From assembly GCF_001921215.1 (NCBI RefSeq), contig NZ_MSIF01000004.1, positions 62,001 to 126,000 of the forward strand: a stretch of 64,000 nt of DNA. The letters run 5' to 3'. The position numbers and the translations under genes were made by a program. The DNA comes from Actinophytocola xinjiangensis. GTDB lineage: Bacteria > Actinomycetota > Actinomycetes > Mycobacteriales > Pseudonocardiaceae. The notes below the pieces were generated by a model. That model worked only from the letters and a program-made list of their open reading frames with translations. It made no database searches and was not told the DNA's origin. Below are positions 49,608 to 59,681 of this stretch, piece by piece (the first letter of the stretch is position 1; every line of letters starts with the position of its first letter).

Positions 49608-50998
49608 GGGCCTTCGCCGCGCGCTGGCTGTCCGGCGACGAACGCACCCTGGGCGCCCTGCTGGGCATCGGCGTGCTCACCATGGCCTTCTTCCGGCTCG
49701 ACCGGGTACGGGAGGTCGTCGGCGTCGGCGCCGCCGACGACCTGACGTTGGTGCTGGTCACCGCCGCGCTGCTGTGGTGGTCGATGCTCTCGCGCGGGTT
49801 CGTCTGGCTCGAACCGGCCGCCCTGACCTGGCGTGACGCCGACCTCGACCGCCGCCGGCTGATCACCGGGCGGCTCGTCGGCGGCTGGCTCGCCAGGCTC
49901 GTCACCGGTGGATACGTGCTGGCGCTGCTCGCGGCGGTCGCCGGACTCAGCCGAACCTGGGTGCTGGCCGGCGCGTTCGTGCTGGCCGGCGGCGGACTGT
50001 TGGCATGGGGAGCGGTGCGGCGGGTACGTCGTGACGCGCGGCTGGAGGCCGTGGTGGTCGTCGGGCTCGCCCTGGCGGCGATGGTTCCGCTGCCCGGACC
50101 ATCCCTACTGTTCGTCGCCGCCGGGGTCCTGGCCGTGGCGGGCGGGTGGCTGCTGGGTCTGTCCGGTCCGGTGGCCCGGCCCGAGATCGCCGACGCCGGG
50201 CGGACCGACCTCGTCGCCGGCTGGCGGGACCGGCTGATGCGGGTCGTCGGCGTGCGGTTCCTCGACCCGACGATGTTGTTGCCCGCCGGCCGGCCCGTCC
50301 GGGCCTGGTCGCTGCTGCGGCCGGTCGGGCTGCGGCTGGCGTTCGTGGGAGTCGCCGCGCGCGCCCGGTATCTGCCGGCGGCCGGACTGCTGGCGCTGAC
50401 CGCCGTCGCCGCCAGTCGTGCGCTGCCCGGCCTCCCCGGCGAGGTCGTGCTCGGCGTGCTCGGGTATCTGGCGCTGATGCCGTTGGCCGGCGGGCTGGGA
50501 GAACTGTGGCGCTCGCCCGGCCGCCGCCGCTGGCTCGGACAGACCGACACCGCGCTGCGCGCCGCACACCTTCTTGTCCTCACCGCCGTGGCGCTCGCCT
50601 GGACACTGCCGATCCTCCTGCTCTGGGACACCAGCGCGGTTCCCGACCTGGGGACCGGAACCGGTGGGGAAACCGCGTTACCGGCCTCCGGCGACGGCCC
50701 GCTGATCGCCGTCAGTGTCAGTACCGTCGCGATCGGTGACAGCGGGGATCTCGGGCTGCTGCTGGTGATCCCGCTGCTGGCGGCCAGCGCCGTGCGCACC
50801 GTCACCGGCAACCCGCCGACCTTCGACAACCTCGGCGCCGTCGACACCCCGTTCGGCGCCATGCCCCTGCGGCTCATCGCCAGGACGCTGCGCGGACCGG
50901 ACATCGGCGCGCTGGCGCTGGTGTTCCTGCTCGTCGGCGGGCCGCTCACCGGCGCGATCGCCGTCGCCCTGGCGCTGGTCGTGGCCGTGCTGAGATGA
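49604..50998 (+). CDS. Multispanning membrane partner of the ABC ATPase
   Basis: A 464-aa hydrophobic protein with about ten to twelve membrane segments (for example LVLVTAALLWWSMLSRG, GGYVLALLAAVAGL, LEAVVVVGLALAAMVPLPG, GLLLVIPLLAASAV). No named permease signature is evident. Its ATG overlaps the ATPase stop, so it is almost certainly the permease subunit. DUF6297-type permeases in actinobacteria have a similar length and context, but I cannot confirm the family. Confidence 0.75.
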   Translation: MRAFAARWLSGDERTLGALLGIGVLTMAFFRLDRVREVVGVGAADDLTLVLVTAALLWWSMLSRGFVWLEPAALTWRDADLDRRRLITGRLVGGWLARLVTGGYVLALLAAVAGLSRTWVLAGAFVLAGGGLLAWGAVRRVRRDARLEAVVVVGLALAAMVPLPGPSLLFVAAGVLAVAGGWLLGLSGPVARPEIADAGRTDLVAGWRDRLMRVVGVRFLDPTMLLPAGRPVRAWSLLRPVGLRLAFVGVAARARYLPAAGLLALTAVAASRALPGLPGEVVLGVLGYLALMPLAGGLGELWRSPGRRRWLGQTDTALRAAHLLVLTAVALAWTLPILLLWDTSAVPDLGTGTGGETALPASGDGPLIAVSVSTVAIGDSGDLGLLLVIPLLAASAVRTVTGNPPTFDNLGAVDTPFGAMPLRLIARTLRGPDIGALALVFLLVGGPLTGAIAVALALVVAVLR

Positions 50999-51181
50999 CC
51001 GCGTGGCTCAAGGACCGGTGCAGACCCGGTGTGGTGGCCGTCACGGATCTTGGCATTGCGCTGCGACGACCCGATCCCCGCAGGCCGGGCGCGTGAGCCC
51101 AGCCGCGTCGGCCCACACCACGCGGGCTACGATCGGGCGCGAATCACGGCCATGCGTGGTTCGGGATCAGGGAGGCATGGA

Positions 51182-52975
51182 GTGACGGCAGTAGCCCCGA
51201 AGCCGATCGCCACGCGGCCGTACCCGGCGCGACCAGGCGCAAAGGGTTCATACCTGCTGCAGCTGTTCAAGGAGACCGATCCAAAGAAGATCGGCATGAT
51301 GTACCTGGTCACCGCGTTCGCCTTCTTCATGATCGGCGGCGCGATGGCCATGCTCATCCGCTCCGAGCTGGCGTTCCCGGGCAAGCAGTTCCTGTCCGAG
51401 GAACAGTACAACCAGCTGTTCACCATGCACGGCACGATCATGCTGCTGCTGTACGCGACGCCGATCCTGTTCGGCTTCGCGAACTTCATCCTGCCGCTGC
51501 AGATCGGTGCCCCGGACGTCGCCTTCCCCCGGCTGAACGCCTTCTCCTACTGGCTGTTCCTCTTCGGTGGCCTGATCGTGATCTCCGGCTTCCTCACGCC
51601 GGGTGGTGCCGCCGACTTCGGCTGGTTCGCCTACACACCACTGTCCGACAAGATCCACTCACCGGGAGTCGGTGGGGACCTGTGGATCGTCGGGCTGATC
51701 ATGTCCGGTCTCGGCACGATCCTCGGTGGCGTCAACATGCTGACGACCGTGGTCTGCCTGCGCGCGCCCGGCATGACGATGTTCCGGATGCCGATCTTCA
51801 CCTGGAACATCTTCATCACCTCGATCCTGATCCTGATCGCCTTCCCGATCCTCACCGCCGCCCTGTTCGGCCTGCTCGCCGACCGCCAGCTCGGCGCGCA
51901 CGTGTTCGACCCGGCCAACGGCGGCGTGATCCTCTGGCAGCACCTGTTCTGGTTCTTCGGCCATCCCGAGGTCTACATCGTCGCGCTACCGTTCTTCGGC
52001 ATCGTGTCCGAGATCTTCCCGGTGTTCAGCCGCAAACCACTGTTCGGCTACCGAGGGCTGGTGTACGCGACGCTGGGCATCGCGGCCCTGTCGATCGCGG
52101 TGTGGGCGCACCACATGTACGCCACCGGCGCCGTGCTGCTGCCGTTCTTCGCGTTCATGACGTTCCTGATCGCGGTGCCGACCGGCGTGAAGTTCTTCAA
52201 CTGGATCGGCACGATGTGGAAGGGGTCGCTGACCTTCGAGACACCGATGCTGTTCTCGGTCGGCTTCCTCGTCACGTTCCTGTTCGGCGGTCTGACCGGC
52301 ATCCTGCTGGCCGCGCCGGCCATCGACTTCCACGTGTCGGACACCTACTTCGTCGTCGCGCACTTCCACTACGTGCTCTACGGCACCATCGCGTTCGCCA
52401 CGTTCGCCGGCATCTACTTCTGGTTCCCGAAGATGACCGGGCGCTACCTCGACGAGAAGCTCGGCAAGCTGCACTTCTGGACCACGTTCCTCGGCTTCCA
52501 CGGCACGTTCCTCGTCCAGCACTGGCTGGGCAACGAGGGCTTCCCGCGCCGCTACGCCGACTACCTGGCCAGCGACGGCTACACCACGCTGAACACGATC
52601 TCCACGATCGGCGCGTACATCCTCGGCGCGTCCACGCTGCCGTTCATCTGGAACGTGTTCAAGAGCTACCGCTACGGCGAGACCACCACCGCCGACGACC
52701 CGTGGGGCTACGGCAACTCGCTGGAGTGGGCGACCTCGTCGCCGCCGCCCCGGCACAACTTCACCGAACTGCCCCGGATCCGCTCCGAGCGCCCGGCGTT
52801 CGACCTGCACTACCCGCACATGGCCGAGCGGGCCCACCAGGAGAAGTACATCGGGCTGTTCAGCGCCAAGCACGGTGTCGCGGTCGCCGACGCGCCGCCG
52901 GCCCCGTCGGAGATGCTCGCCGAGAAGATGAACCCGGACGAGATCTCCAAGAACGACCCGAAGAACCCGAACTGA
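51182..52975 (+). CDS. ctaD: Cytochrome c oxidase subunit I (aa3 type)
   Basis: A 597-aa haem-copper oxidase subunit I with twelve helices. Haem and copper ligands are visible: [15 protein letters not shown] (low-spin haem His), [16 protein letters not shown] (CuB His and the cross-linked Tyr), [10 protein letters not shown] (two CuB His), and [17 protein letters not shown] (haem ligands). It reduces oxygen and pumps protons in the terminal respiratory complex. The other cta genes are not adjacent. GTG 51182 follows a GGGAGG site. The hydrophilic C-terminal tail (about 60 residues) is typical of actinobacteria. Confidence 0.96.
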   Translation: MTAVAPKPIATRPYPARPGAKGSYLLQLFKETDPKKIGMMYLVTAFAFFMIGGAMAMLIRSELAFPGKQFLSEEQYNQLFTMHGTIMLLLYATPILFGFANFILPLQIGAPDVAFPRLNAFSYWLFLFGGLIVISGFLTPGGAADFGWFAYTPLSDKIHSPGVGGDLWIVGLIMSGLGTILGGVNMLTTVVCLRAPGMTMFRMPIFTWNIFITSILILIAFPILTAALFGLLADRQLGAHVFDPANGGVILWQHLFWFFGHPEVYIVALPFFGIVSEIFPVFSRKPLFGYRGLVYATLGIAALSIAVWAHHMYATGAVLLPFFAFMTFLIAVPTGVKFFNWIGTMWKGSLTFETPMLFSVGFLVTFLFGGLTGILLAAPAIDFHVSDTYFVVAHFHYVLYGTIAFATFAGIYFWFPKMTGRYLDEKLGKLHFWTTFLGFHGTFLVQHWLGNEGFPRRYADYLASDGYTTLNTISTIGAYILGASTLPFIWNVFKSYRYGETTTADDPWGYGNSLEWATSSPPPRHNFTELPRIRSERPAFDLHYPHMAERAHQEKYIGLFSAKHGVAVADAPPAPSEMLAEKMNPDEISKNDPKNPN

Positions 52976-54957
<1,982 letters not shown>

Positions 54958-54972
54958 CCGGTCCCGGGCGGC

Positions 54973-55731
54973 TCAGCCTGGCGTGATTCGGGCCTGGATG
55001 CCGTCGAGGATGACGTCGAGGCCGAAGGTCAGGGCGTGCTCGGGGTGTTGGGCGGCATCGAACTCGGCGCCGACCGCGCCGCCGACGCGGGCGGAGACGA
55101 TGAGGTCGTCGTCGGTCATGACCTGGTCGAGGACCGGGGCGACGACCGCCCACCACTGCGCGTCGGTCATGCCGGACTCGGTCCGGGTGCGGGAGACCTT
55201 GCGGTGCGCGCGGGCCGTGCTGTCGACATGGCTGAGCACCAGGGTGAGGGCGGCGTCCATCTCGATGTCGGACAGGCCGATGCCGTCCAGCGGGCGCAGT
55301 TCCACCTCGTACTTGCGGCTGACGTGCGGGCCGAGGGTCGGCCGCGACGAGCGGATCTCCAGCAGCCACGGGTGCCGCTGGTAGAGCGCCCAGTTCCGCT
55401 CGGCGACGAACCGCATCGCCGCCCGCCAGTCGCCGACCCGGGTCGCGGCCGTGACGTCCTGGTCGTAGAGCTCGGCGTGGACGGCGTCGACCATCAGTGC
55501 GGTGAGGTCGTCCTTGCCGGGGACGTGGCCGTAGAGCGACATCGCGCCGACGCCCAGCCGGTCGGCGACCTTGCGCATCGACAGCGCGTCCAGGCCGTCG
55601 ACGTCGGCGATCTCGATCCCGGCGGCGACGATCGCGGGCACCGTCAGGCCCGAGCGGCCAGGGCCGGGGTGGTGGCCCCACAGCAGGTAGATGCTGCGGG
55701 CCAGGTCGGGTGCCGGGGAACGTCGAGCCAC
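54973..55731 (-). CDS. TetR-family transcriptional regulator
   Basis: A 252-aa TetR protein with an HTH at residues about 30-75 (VPAIVAAGIEIADVDGLDALSMRKVADRLGVGAMSLYGHVPGK) and a tetracycline-repressor-type C-terminal domain, related in style to the TetR at 5808. GTG 55731 has AGGAAGG about 7 nt upstream. It is divergent from the VOC gene and shares a 39-bp near-palindromic operator with it, so it probably represses both. Confidence 0.9.
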   Translation of the reverse strand: MARRSPAPDLARSIYLLWGHHPGPGRSGLTVPAIVAAGIEIADVDGLDALSMRKVADRLGVGAMSLYGHVPGKDDLTALMVDAVHAELYDQDVTAATRVGDWRAAMRFVAERNWALYQRHPWLLEIRSSRPTLGPHVSRKYEVELRPLDGIGLSDIEMDAALTLVLSHVDSTARAHRKVSRTRTESGMTDAQWWAVVAPVLDQVMTDDDLIVSARVGGAVGAEFDAAQHPEHALTFGLDVILDGIQARITPG

Positions 55732-55751
55732 TGCGTGCCTTCCTGCTGCGT

Positions 55752-55790
55752 CCGTACAGCGTACCGTACAGCTTTCGGTACAGTGTACGG
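55752..55790. promoter_or_regulatory. 39-bp TetR operator with CCGTAC half-sites
   Basis: The block runs from CCGTACA at 55752 to TGTACGG at 55790 with GTACCG and CGGTAC inside, so it reads nearly the same on both strands. It lies between the TetR start (55731) and the VOC start (55798). The half-site CCGTAC is the one found in front of the DrrAB/TetR pair at 5783-5797. Confidence 0.7.
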
Positions 55791-55797
55791 TGGCCGC

Positions 55798-56532
55798 ATG
55801 GCCAACGAGATCACCGTGCCCCTGCTGCCCTGCCCGGACATCGACGAGATCGAGGCGTTCTACACGATGCTGGGGTTCACCCGGACCTCCTACCAGGCCC
55901 GCCCCTACCCGCACGTGTCGGTGCGGCGCGAGGACATCAACCTGCACTTCTTCGTGCTCCCGGACTTCAACCCCGAGGACTCCTACGGGTCCTGCCTGGT
56001 CATCGCGCCCGACACCGGGGAGCTGTACCGGGCCTTCGCCGAGGGGATGCGCGCGGCCCACGGCAAGATCCTGGTCACCGGCATCCCCCGGATGACCCGC
56101 CCGCGCCGGCGCAAGAACGCCGACAACATGTCCGGTTTCGCCGTCATCGACCCTGGCGGCAACTGGATCCGGATCCACGCCGCCCCCGCCGGCTCCGCCT
56201 CCGAACCGGCCCGCAGCCGGCTCGGGAAGTCCCTGGACAGCGCCGTGGTCATGGGCGACTCGCGCGGGACCGCGGACCAGGCCGTGCGCATCCTCGACGG
56301 CGCACTCGCCCGCGACGACGCCACGGCGACGCCCGTCGACCTGGTCAACGCCCTGGCCTACCGGGCCGAACTCGCCGTCAGGACCGACGATCCGGACGGC
56401 GCCAGGGAGTTCCTGACCCGCGCCGCCGCGGTCGCGCTGACCGACGCCGAGCAAGTCGCCCTCGCCGACACCCTCACCGACCTGCGCGACCTCGCCGCCA
56501 CCCTGCCCGTCGCCGAGCCTCGTGAGCCGTGA
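55798..56532 (+). CDS. VOC-family (bleomycin-resistance/glyoxalase-like) protein
   Basis: A 244-aa protein. Residues 1-130 form a VOC domain of the bleomycin-binding type (LLPCPDIDEIEAFYTMLGFTRTSYQARPYPHVSVRREDINLHFF, FAVIDPGGNWIRI), with Glu/His metal ligands not all obvious, as in drug-binding rather than metal-catalytic members. A C-terminal helical region follows (AVRILDGALARDDATATPVD), which is TPR-like. With a divergent TetR it looks like an inducible resistance or detoxification gene. The ligand is unknown. Confidence 0.85.
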   Translation: MANEITVPLLPCPDIDEIEAFYTMLGFTRTSYQARPYPHVSVRREDINLHFFVLPDFNPEDSYGSCLVIAPDTGELYRAFAEGMRAAHGKILVTGIPRMTRPRRRKNADNMSGFAVIDPGGNWIRIHAAPAGSASEPARSRLGKSLDSAVVMGDSRGTADQAVRILDGALARDDATATPVDLVNALAYRAELAVRTDDPDGAREFLTRAAAVALTDAEQVALADTLTDLRDLAATLPVAEPREP

Positions 56533-56540
56533 CGCCCCAA

Positions 56541-56576
56541 CCCGCCGGGGACGGCCTGGGGGCCGCCCCCGGCGGG
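56541..56576. terminator. Bidirectional GC-rich terminator
   Basis: A 10-bp perfect stem CCCGCCGGGG (56541-56550) / CCCCGGCGGG (56567-56576) with an inner GGCC...GGCC stretch, filling the gap between the convergent VOC and DUF1501 genes. Confidence 0.75.
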
Positions 56577-56578
56577 GG

Positions 56579-57994
56579 TCAGGCGAAGGCGCCCAGAGCC
56601 CGGTAGGAGTGGTCGGGGAAGATGCGGCCGAGGTTGGCCGTGGTCAGGCCGAAACGCTTGACCAGCACCTCGCCCAGCAGGTCGCGGAAGTCGTTGCTGC
56701 CCGGTACGTCACCGCTGACCAGCACGTCCGGTGCCAGGCCGGGCCACGCGCCGGCGATGGACTTCGGCTTGAGACCGCCGCCCATCAGCATCGCCACCGA
56801 GCCGTGGCCGTGGTCGAGGCCGCCGCTGGCGTTCTCCCGCAGGCGCCGGCCGAACTCGGTCATGGTGAGGACCGTGGTGCGGCCCAGGGCGCTGCCGAGA
56901 TCCTTGGCGAAGGCCGCCAGGGCCTGGCCGAGTGGTTTCAGCAGGCGTTGCATGTCGCCGGTGTCGATGGTGCCCAGGCCGGTGTGCATGTCCCAGCCGC
57001 CGAGATCAACGCACGCCACGCGGAGACCGGCGTTGCTCTTGATCAGGCGGGCGATGTCCTGCAGCGACTTGCTGAACGAGTTGTTCGGATAGCCCTCACC
57101 CGGCGTGTACGGGGTCGACTGGATCCTGGCGGCCGCGTCCAGGGCGTGCAGCGTCGTCAACGCCTGGGTGCGCAGCGGATGCGTGAAACCCGTGTAGAGG
57201 CGCTCCAGGGCCTCGGTCGTCCGCGCGCGGGTGGCGGCGCCGACACTGAGCTTGAAGCTGTCGATACCGGTCATGGCGATCGCGTTGCTCGGGCCGACCA
57301 GCGCCCGGGGCAGCGTCGTCGACTCGGAGATCGCGCGGAACGTCGTGCCAGCCCCCAACTCGGTCAGGGTGCGGTCCAGCCAGCCGGAGGTGATCGACGT
57401 GCTGGACCTGCCGCCGCGCTCCAGACAGTCCTGGGCCTGGAAATGACTGCGCGACAAGTCCGGTGTGGACAGTGCGGGAACCATGCTGAACGTGCCGGCG
57501 TTCCAGTACCCGCGCAGCGGCTCCAGCGCGGGGTGCATGCCGAAACCCCGGGTCAGCGGGACCAGGGCGCCGGCCGGCACCCGGATGTTGGGCCGCGCCC
57601 CGGTCAGGTGCTCGTCGGCGCCCGGCACGAGGATCGACAGGCCGTCCTGGCCGCCGCGCAGGAAGATCACCACCAGCGTGTTGGTCGCGGCCTGGGTCTC
57701 GGGGTCCGGCGCGGCGAACGACACCCGCGTCGTGACCAGCTGGGAACCGATGCCGGCCACACCGACCATGCCGGCGCCGGCGATCAGGCGCCGGCGGGTG
57801 AAACCCCGGCTCCAGATCGACGTCCGCCGCTCGTCGTCGTGCTCGGCCCGGGCGGCCTTGGCCCGCAGCAGCGCGTCGGCGGGGGTCGGCCCCAGACGGG
57901 ACAGGTCGGGGCAGTCGGGATGCAGGCTCTCGGCGACCCGCTCGGGATATGGGCTCGCGGTGGCCCGCTCGGCGGGATTCGGTGAAGTAGTCAT
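56579..57994 (-). CDS. DUF1501 protein with Tat-type signal
   Basis: A 471-aa DUF1501 protein. Residues 60-95 include a Tat-like motif FTRRRLIAGAGMVGVAGIG, so export in folded form is likely. The body carries VVIFLRGGQDGLSILVPGAD, MHPALEPLRGYW, SRSHFQAQD and LTMTEFGRRLRENASGGLDHGHGSVAMLMGGG, the sulfatase/alkaline-phosphatase-like core typical of the family (metal ligands Asp/His). It is 15 bp downstream of a DUF1800 gene, the standard partner. The substrate is unknown. Confidence 0.88.
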   Translation of the reverse strand: MTTSPNPAERATASPYPERVAESLHPDCPDLSRLGPTPADALLRAKAARAEHDDERRTSIWSRGFTRRRLIAGAGMVGVAGIGSQLVTTRVSFAAPDPETQAATNTLVVIFLRGGQDGLSILVPGADEHLTGARPNIRVPAGALVPLTRGFGMHPALEPLRGYWNAGTFSMVPALSTPDLSRSHFQAQDCLERGGRSSTSITSGWLDRTLTELGAGTTFRAISESTTLPRALVGPSNAIAMTGIDSFKLSVGAATRARTTEALERLYTGFTHPLRTQALTTLHALDAAARIQSTPYTPGEGYPNNSFSKSLQDIARLIKSNAGLRVACVDLGGWDMHTGLGTIDTGDMQRLLKPLGQALAAFAKDLGSALGRTTVLTMTEFGRRLRENASGGLDHGHGSVAMLMGGGLKPKSIAGAWPGLAPDVLVSGDVPGSNDFRDLLGEVLVKRFGLTTANLGRIFPDHSYRALGAFA

Positions 57995-58009
57995 GTGTCA
58001 GGTGCCTTC

Positions 58010-59524
58010 TCAGCGCAGGGCGAAGTACGCGGAATCGAGGATCAGGGCGGCCAGCGCGGCGGCGTGCTCGTGCGCCTGCGCCCCGGTGGTGACATCAGGA
58101 CCGAGGTAGGCGCGCAGGCCGGCGCGGTGAGCCGGCGTCAACGCCTGGAACACCAACCGGTCGCTCAACGCGTCGAGGTAGTCGTCGACCCCGCGCGGCA
58201 CGAACAGAACCAGCCGGTCCGCGCCGAGATGCCGCAACCCGGCCAGCGCGTTGTCGGTCAACCGGCGGTGCAGGTTCCACTGCTTGAGCATCGTGCCGGC
58301 CGAGTTCCACGCGGCGGCCACATCCGGATAGCCGTCCGGGCCCTGCCAGCCGTGCGGGCGGTGCCCCACCTGGGTCAGGTGACTCATCAGGCCGGTCAGG
58401 CCCTGGGTCATCGTGTCCCCGTCGGGCCACACACCCAACGCGCGGGCCGTCGCGGTGGTGTTCTCCAGCGGACGCCGGGTCTTGGCACCCACCGCGCCGG
58501 CGAACTCCTCGGAGCCGACCAGCGCGCGCAACACCGGCCCGATCGCGGTGTCGTTGTCCAGGTAGGCCTTGGCGAGCCGGTCGACCAGCGACTTGGGCGG
58601 ACTGTCGGCGACGAACCGGACGGCCAGCTTGCGGGCGATGAACCGGGCCGTGGCCGGATGGGTCGCCAGGTAGGCCAGATAACGGTCGCCGACCGCCAGG
58701 CCGCCCTCGGCGGTGGCGTTGGCGTCACTGAACCCCAGGACCTTCACCGCGCCCGTGTAGTGGCGGGCCGGGTCGTAGCGGAACAACCCGTCGCCGTCGA
58801 TGGTGCGGCCGGTCAGGATGTAGGCGCTGTTGCGCACGTCGGTCTCGGTGTAGCCGCCGTTGATGCCGACCGTGTGCAGTTCGAGCAGCTCACGCCCCAG
58901 GTTCTCGTTGACCGACGACTTCTTCGACACGTCGTTGGACAGGTAGCGCAACATCGCCGGATGCCGCATCGCGGCGTGCAGCATGTCGCGGAAACGGCCC
59001 AGCGCGTGCCGGCGGATCACCTCGTTGTGGTACGGACCGGCCAGATGCCACAGACTCGGGTTCGGCATCGGCACGTTGAGCAGGTTCCCCCAGAAGTCGA
59101 CCATGACCTCCAGGACCTGGCGGGTACTCCACAGCTGACGCCCCAGCGTCGCCGTGTAGTACTGGACCTGCGCGGTGGTGGTCCCCGCGTCGGTCTCGGC
59201 CGCGATCTGGCGCGTGTCCATCCCCGCCAGCGGGAACGACCGCCACACGTGGTCGGCCAGCGGGTCCGGGATCCGCCCGGGGCGCAGCTGCTGGTGGAAC
59301 CACCGGGTGGCGCCGACGATCCGGGTCCAGCCGACCAGCTGCGGGGTCGGGCCGAAGGAGAACCGGCGCACCAGGTGCAGACCCGGTGTGCTCGACAGCA
59401 GCGACGTCCCGGCCGCCGTCGCCTCGACCGACGCCCCGGCCGCGTAGCTCGTGTCCCGGTCCTCGGCGACCGCGACGTCACCCGGGCGGTCCGGTACCGA
59501 TATTTTGTGCGGATTGTTCGTCAT
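58010..59524 (-). CDS. DUF1800 protein
   Basis: A 504-aa DUF1800 protein: LHLVRRFSFGPTPQLVGW, VMVDFWGNLLNVP, PAMLRYLSNDVSKKSSVNENLGRELLELHTVGINGGYTETDVRNSAYILTGRTI, and the C-terminal LVLFVPRGVDDYLDALSDRLVFQAL. DUF1800 and DUF1501 are found side by side in many bacteria and are thought to act outside the cytoplasm. ATG 59524 is preferred; a TTG at 59566 is possible. No clear signal peptide is visible in this version, so it may travel with the Tat-exported DUF1501 partner (inference). Confidence 0.88.
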   Translation of the reverse strand: MTNNPHKISVPDRPGDVAVAEDRDTSYAAGASVEATAAGTSLLSSTPGLHLVRRFSFGPTPQLVGWTRIVGATRWFHQQLRPGRIPDPLADHVWRSFPLAGMDTRQIAAETDAGTTTAQVQYYTATLGRQLWSTRQVLEVMVDFWGNLLNVPMPNPSLWHLAGPYHNEVIRRHALGRFRDMLHAAMRHPAMLRYLSNDVSKKSSVNENLGRELLELHTVGINGGYTETDVRNSAYILTGRTIDGDGLFRYDPARHYTGAVKVLGFSDANATAEGGLAVGDRYLAYLATHPATARFIARKLAVRFVADSPPKSLVDRLAKAYLDNDTAIGPVLRALVGSEEFAGAVGAKTRRPLENTTATARALGVWPDGDTMTQGLTGLMSHLTQVGHRPHGWQGPDGYPDVAAAWNSAGTMLKQWNLHRRLTDNALAGLRHLGADRLVLFVPRGVDDYLDALSDRLVFQALTPAHRAGLRAYLGPDVTTGAQAHEHAAALAALILDSAYFALR

Positions 59525-59663
59525 TTCCAACAGTCCTATTCCGCCTGTGGGGGAACTGGTTGGCAACGACGCTAGTTAGTGGTCACAAAGCCGAGGTAGC
59601 GCCGATCGGGGGCGTTGACCAGGTTGGTCGCAATGGCAACGCGTGCTCGCGGATCAGGTTGAC

Positions 59664-59681
59664 AATTCCGCCGGCGGAATT
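59664..59681 (-). terminator. 18-bp palindrome at the end of the WD40-KAP gene
   Basis: AATTCCGCCGGCGGAATT is a perfect palindrome overlapping the stop codon of the KAP gene (59680-59682). It would fold into a hairpin just past the stop and could terminate transcription, or be a site for a DNA-binding protein. The other ~135 bp up to the DUF1800 start hold no gene. Confidence 0.4.
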
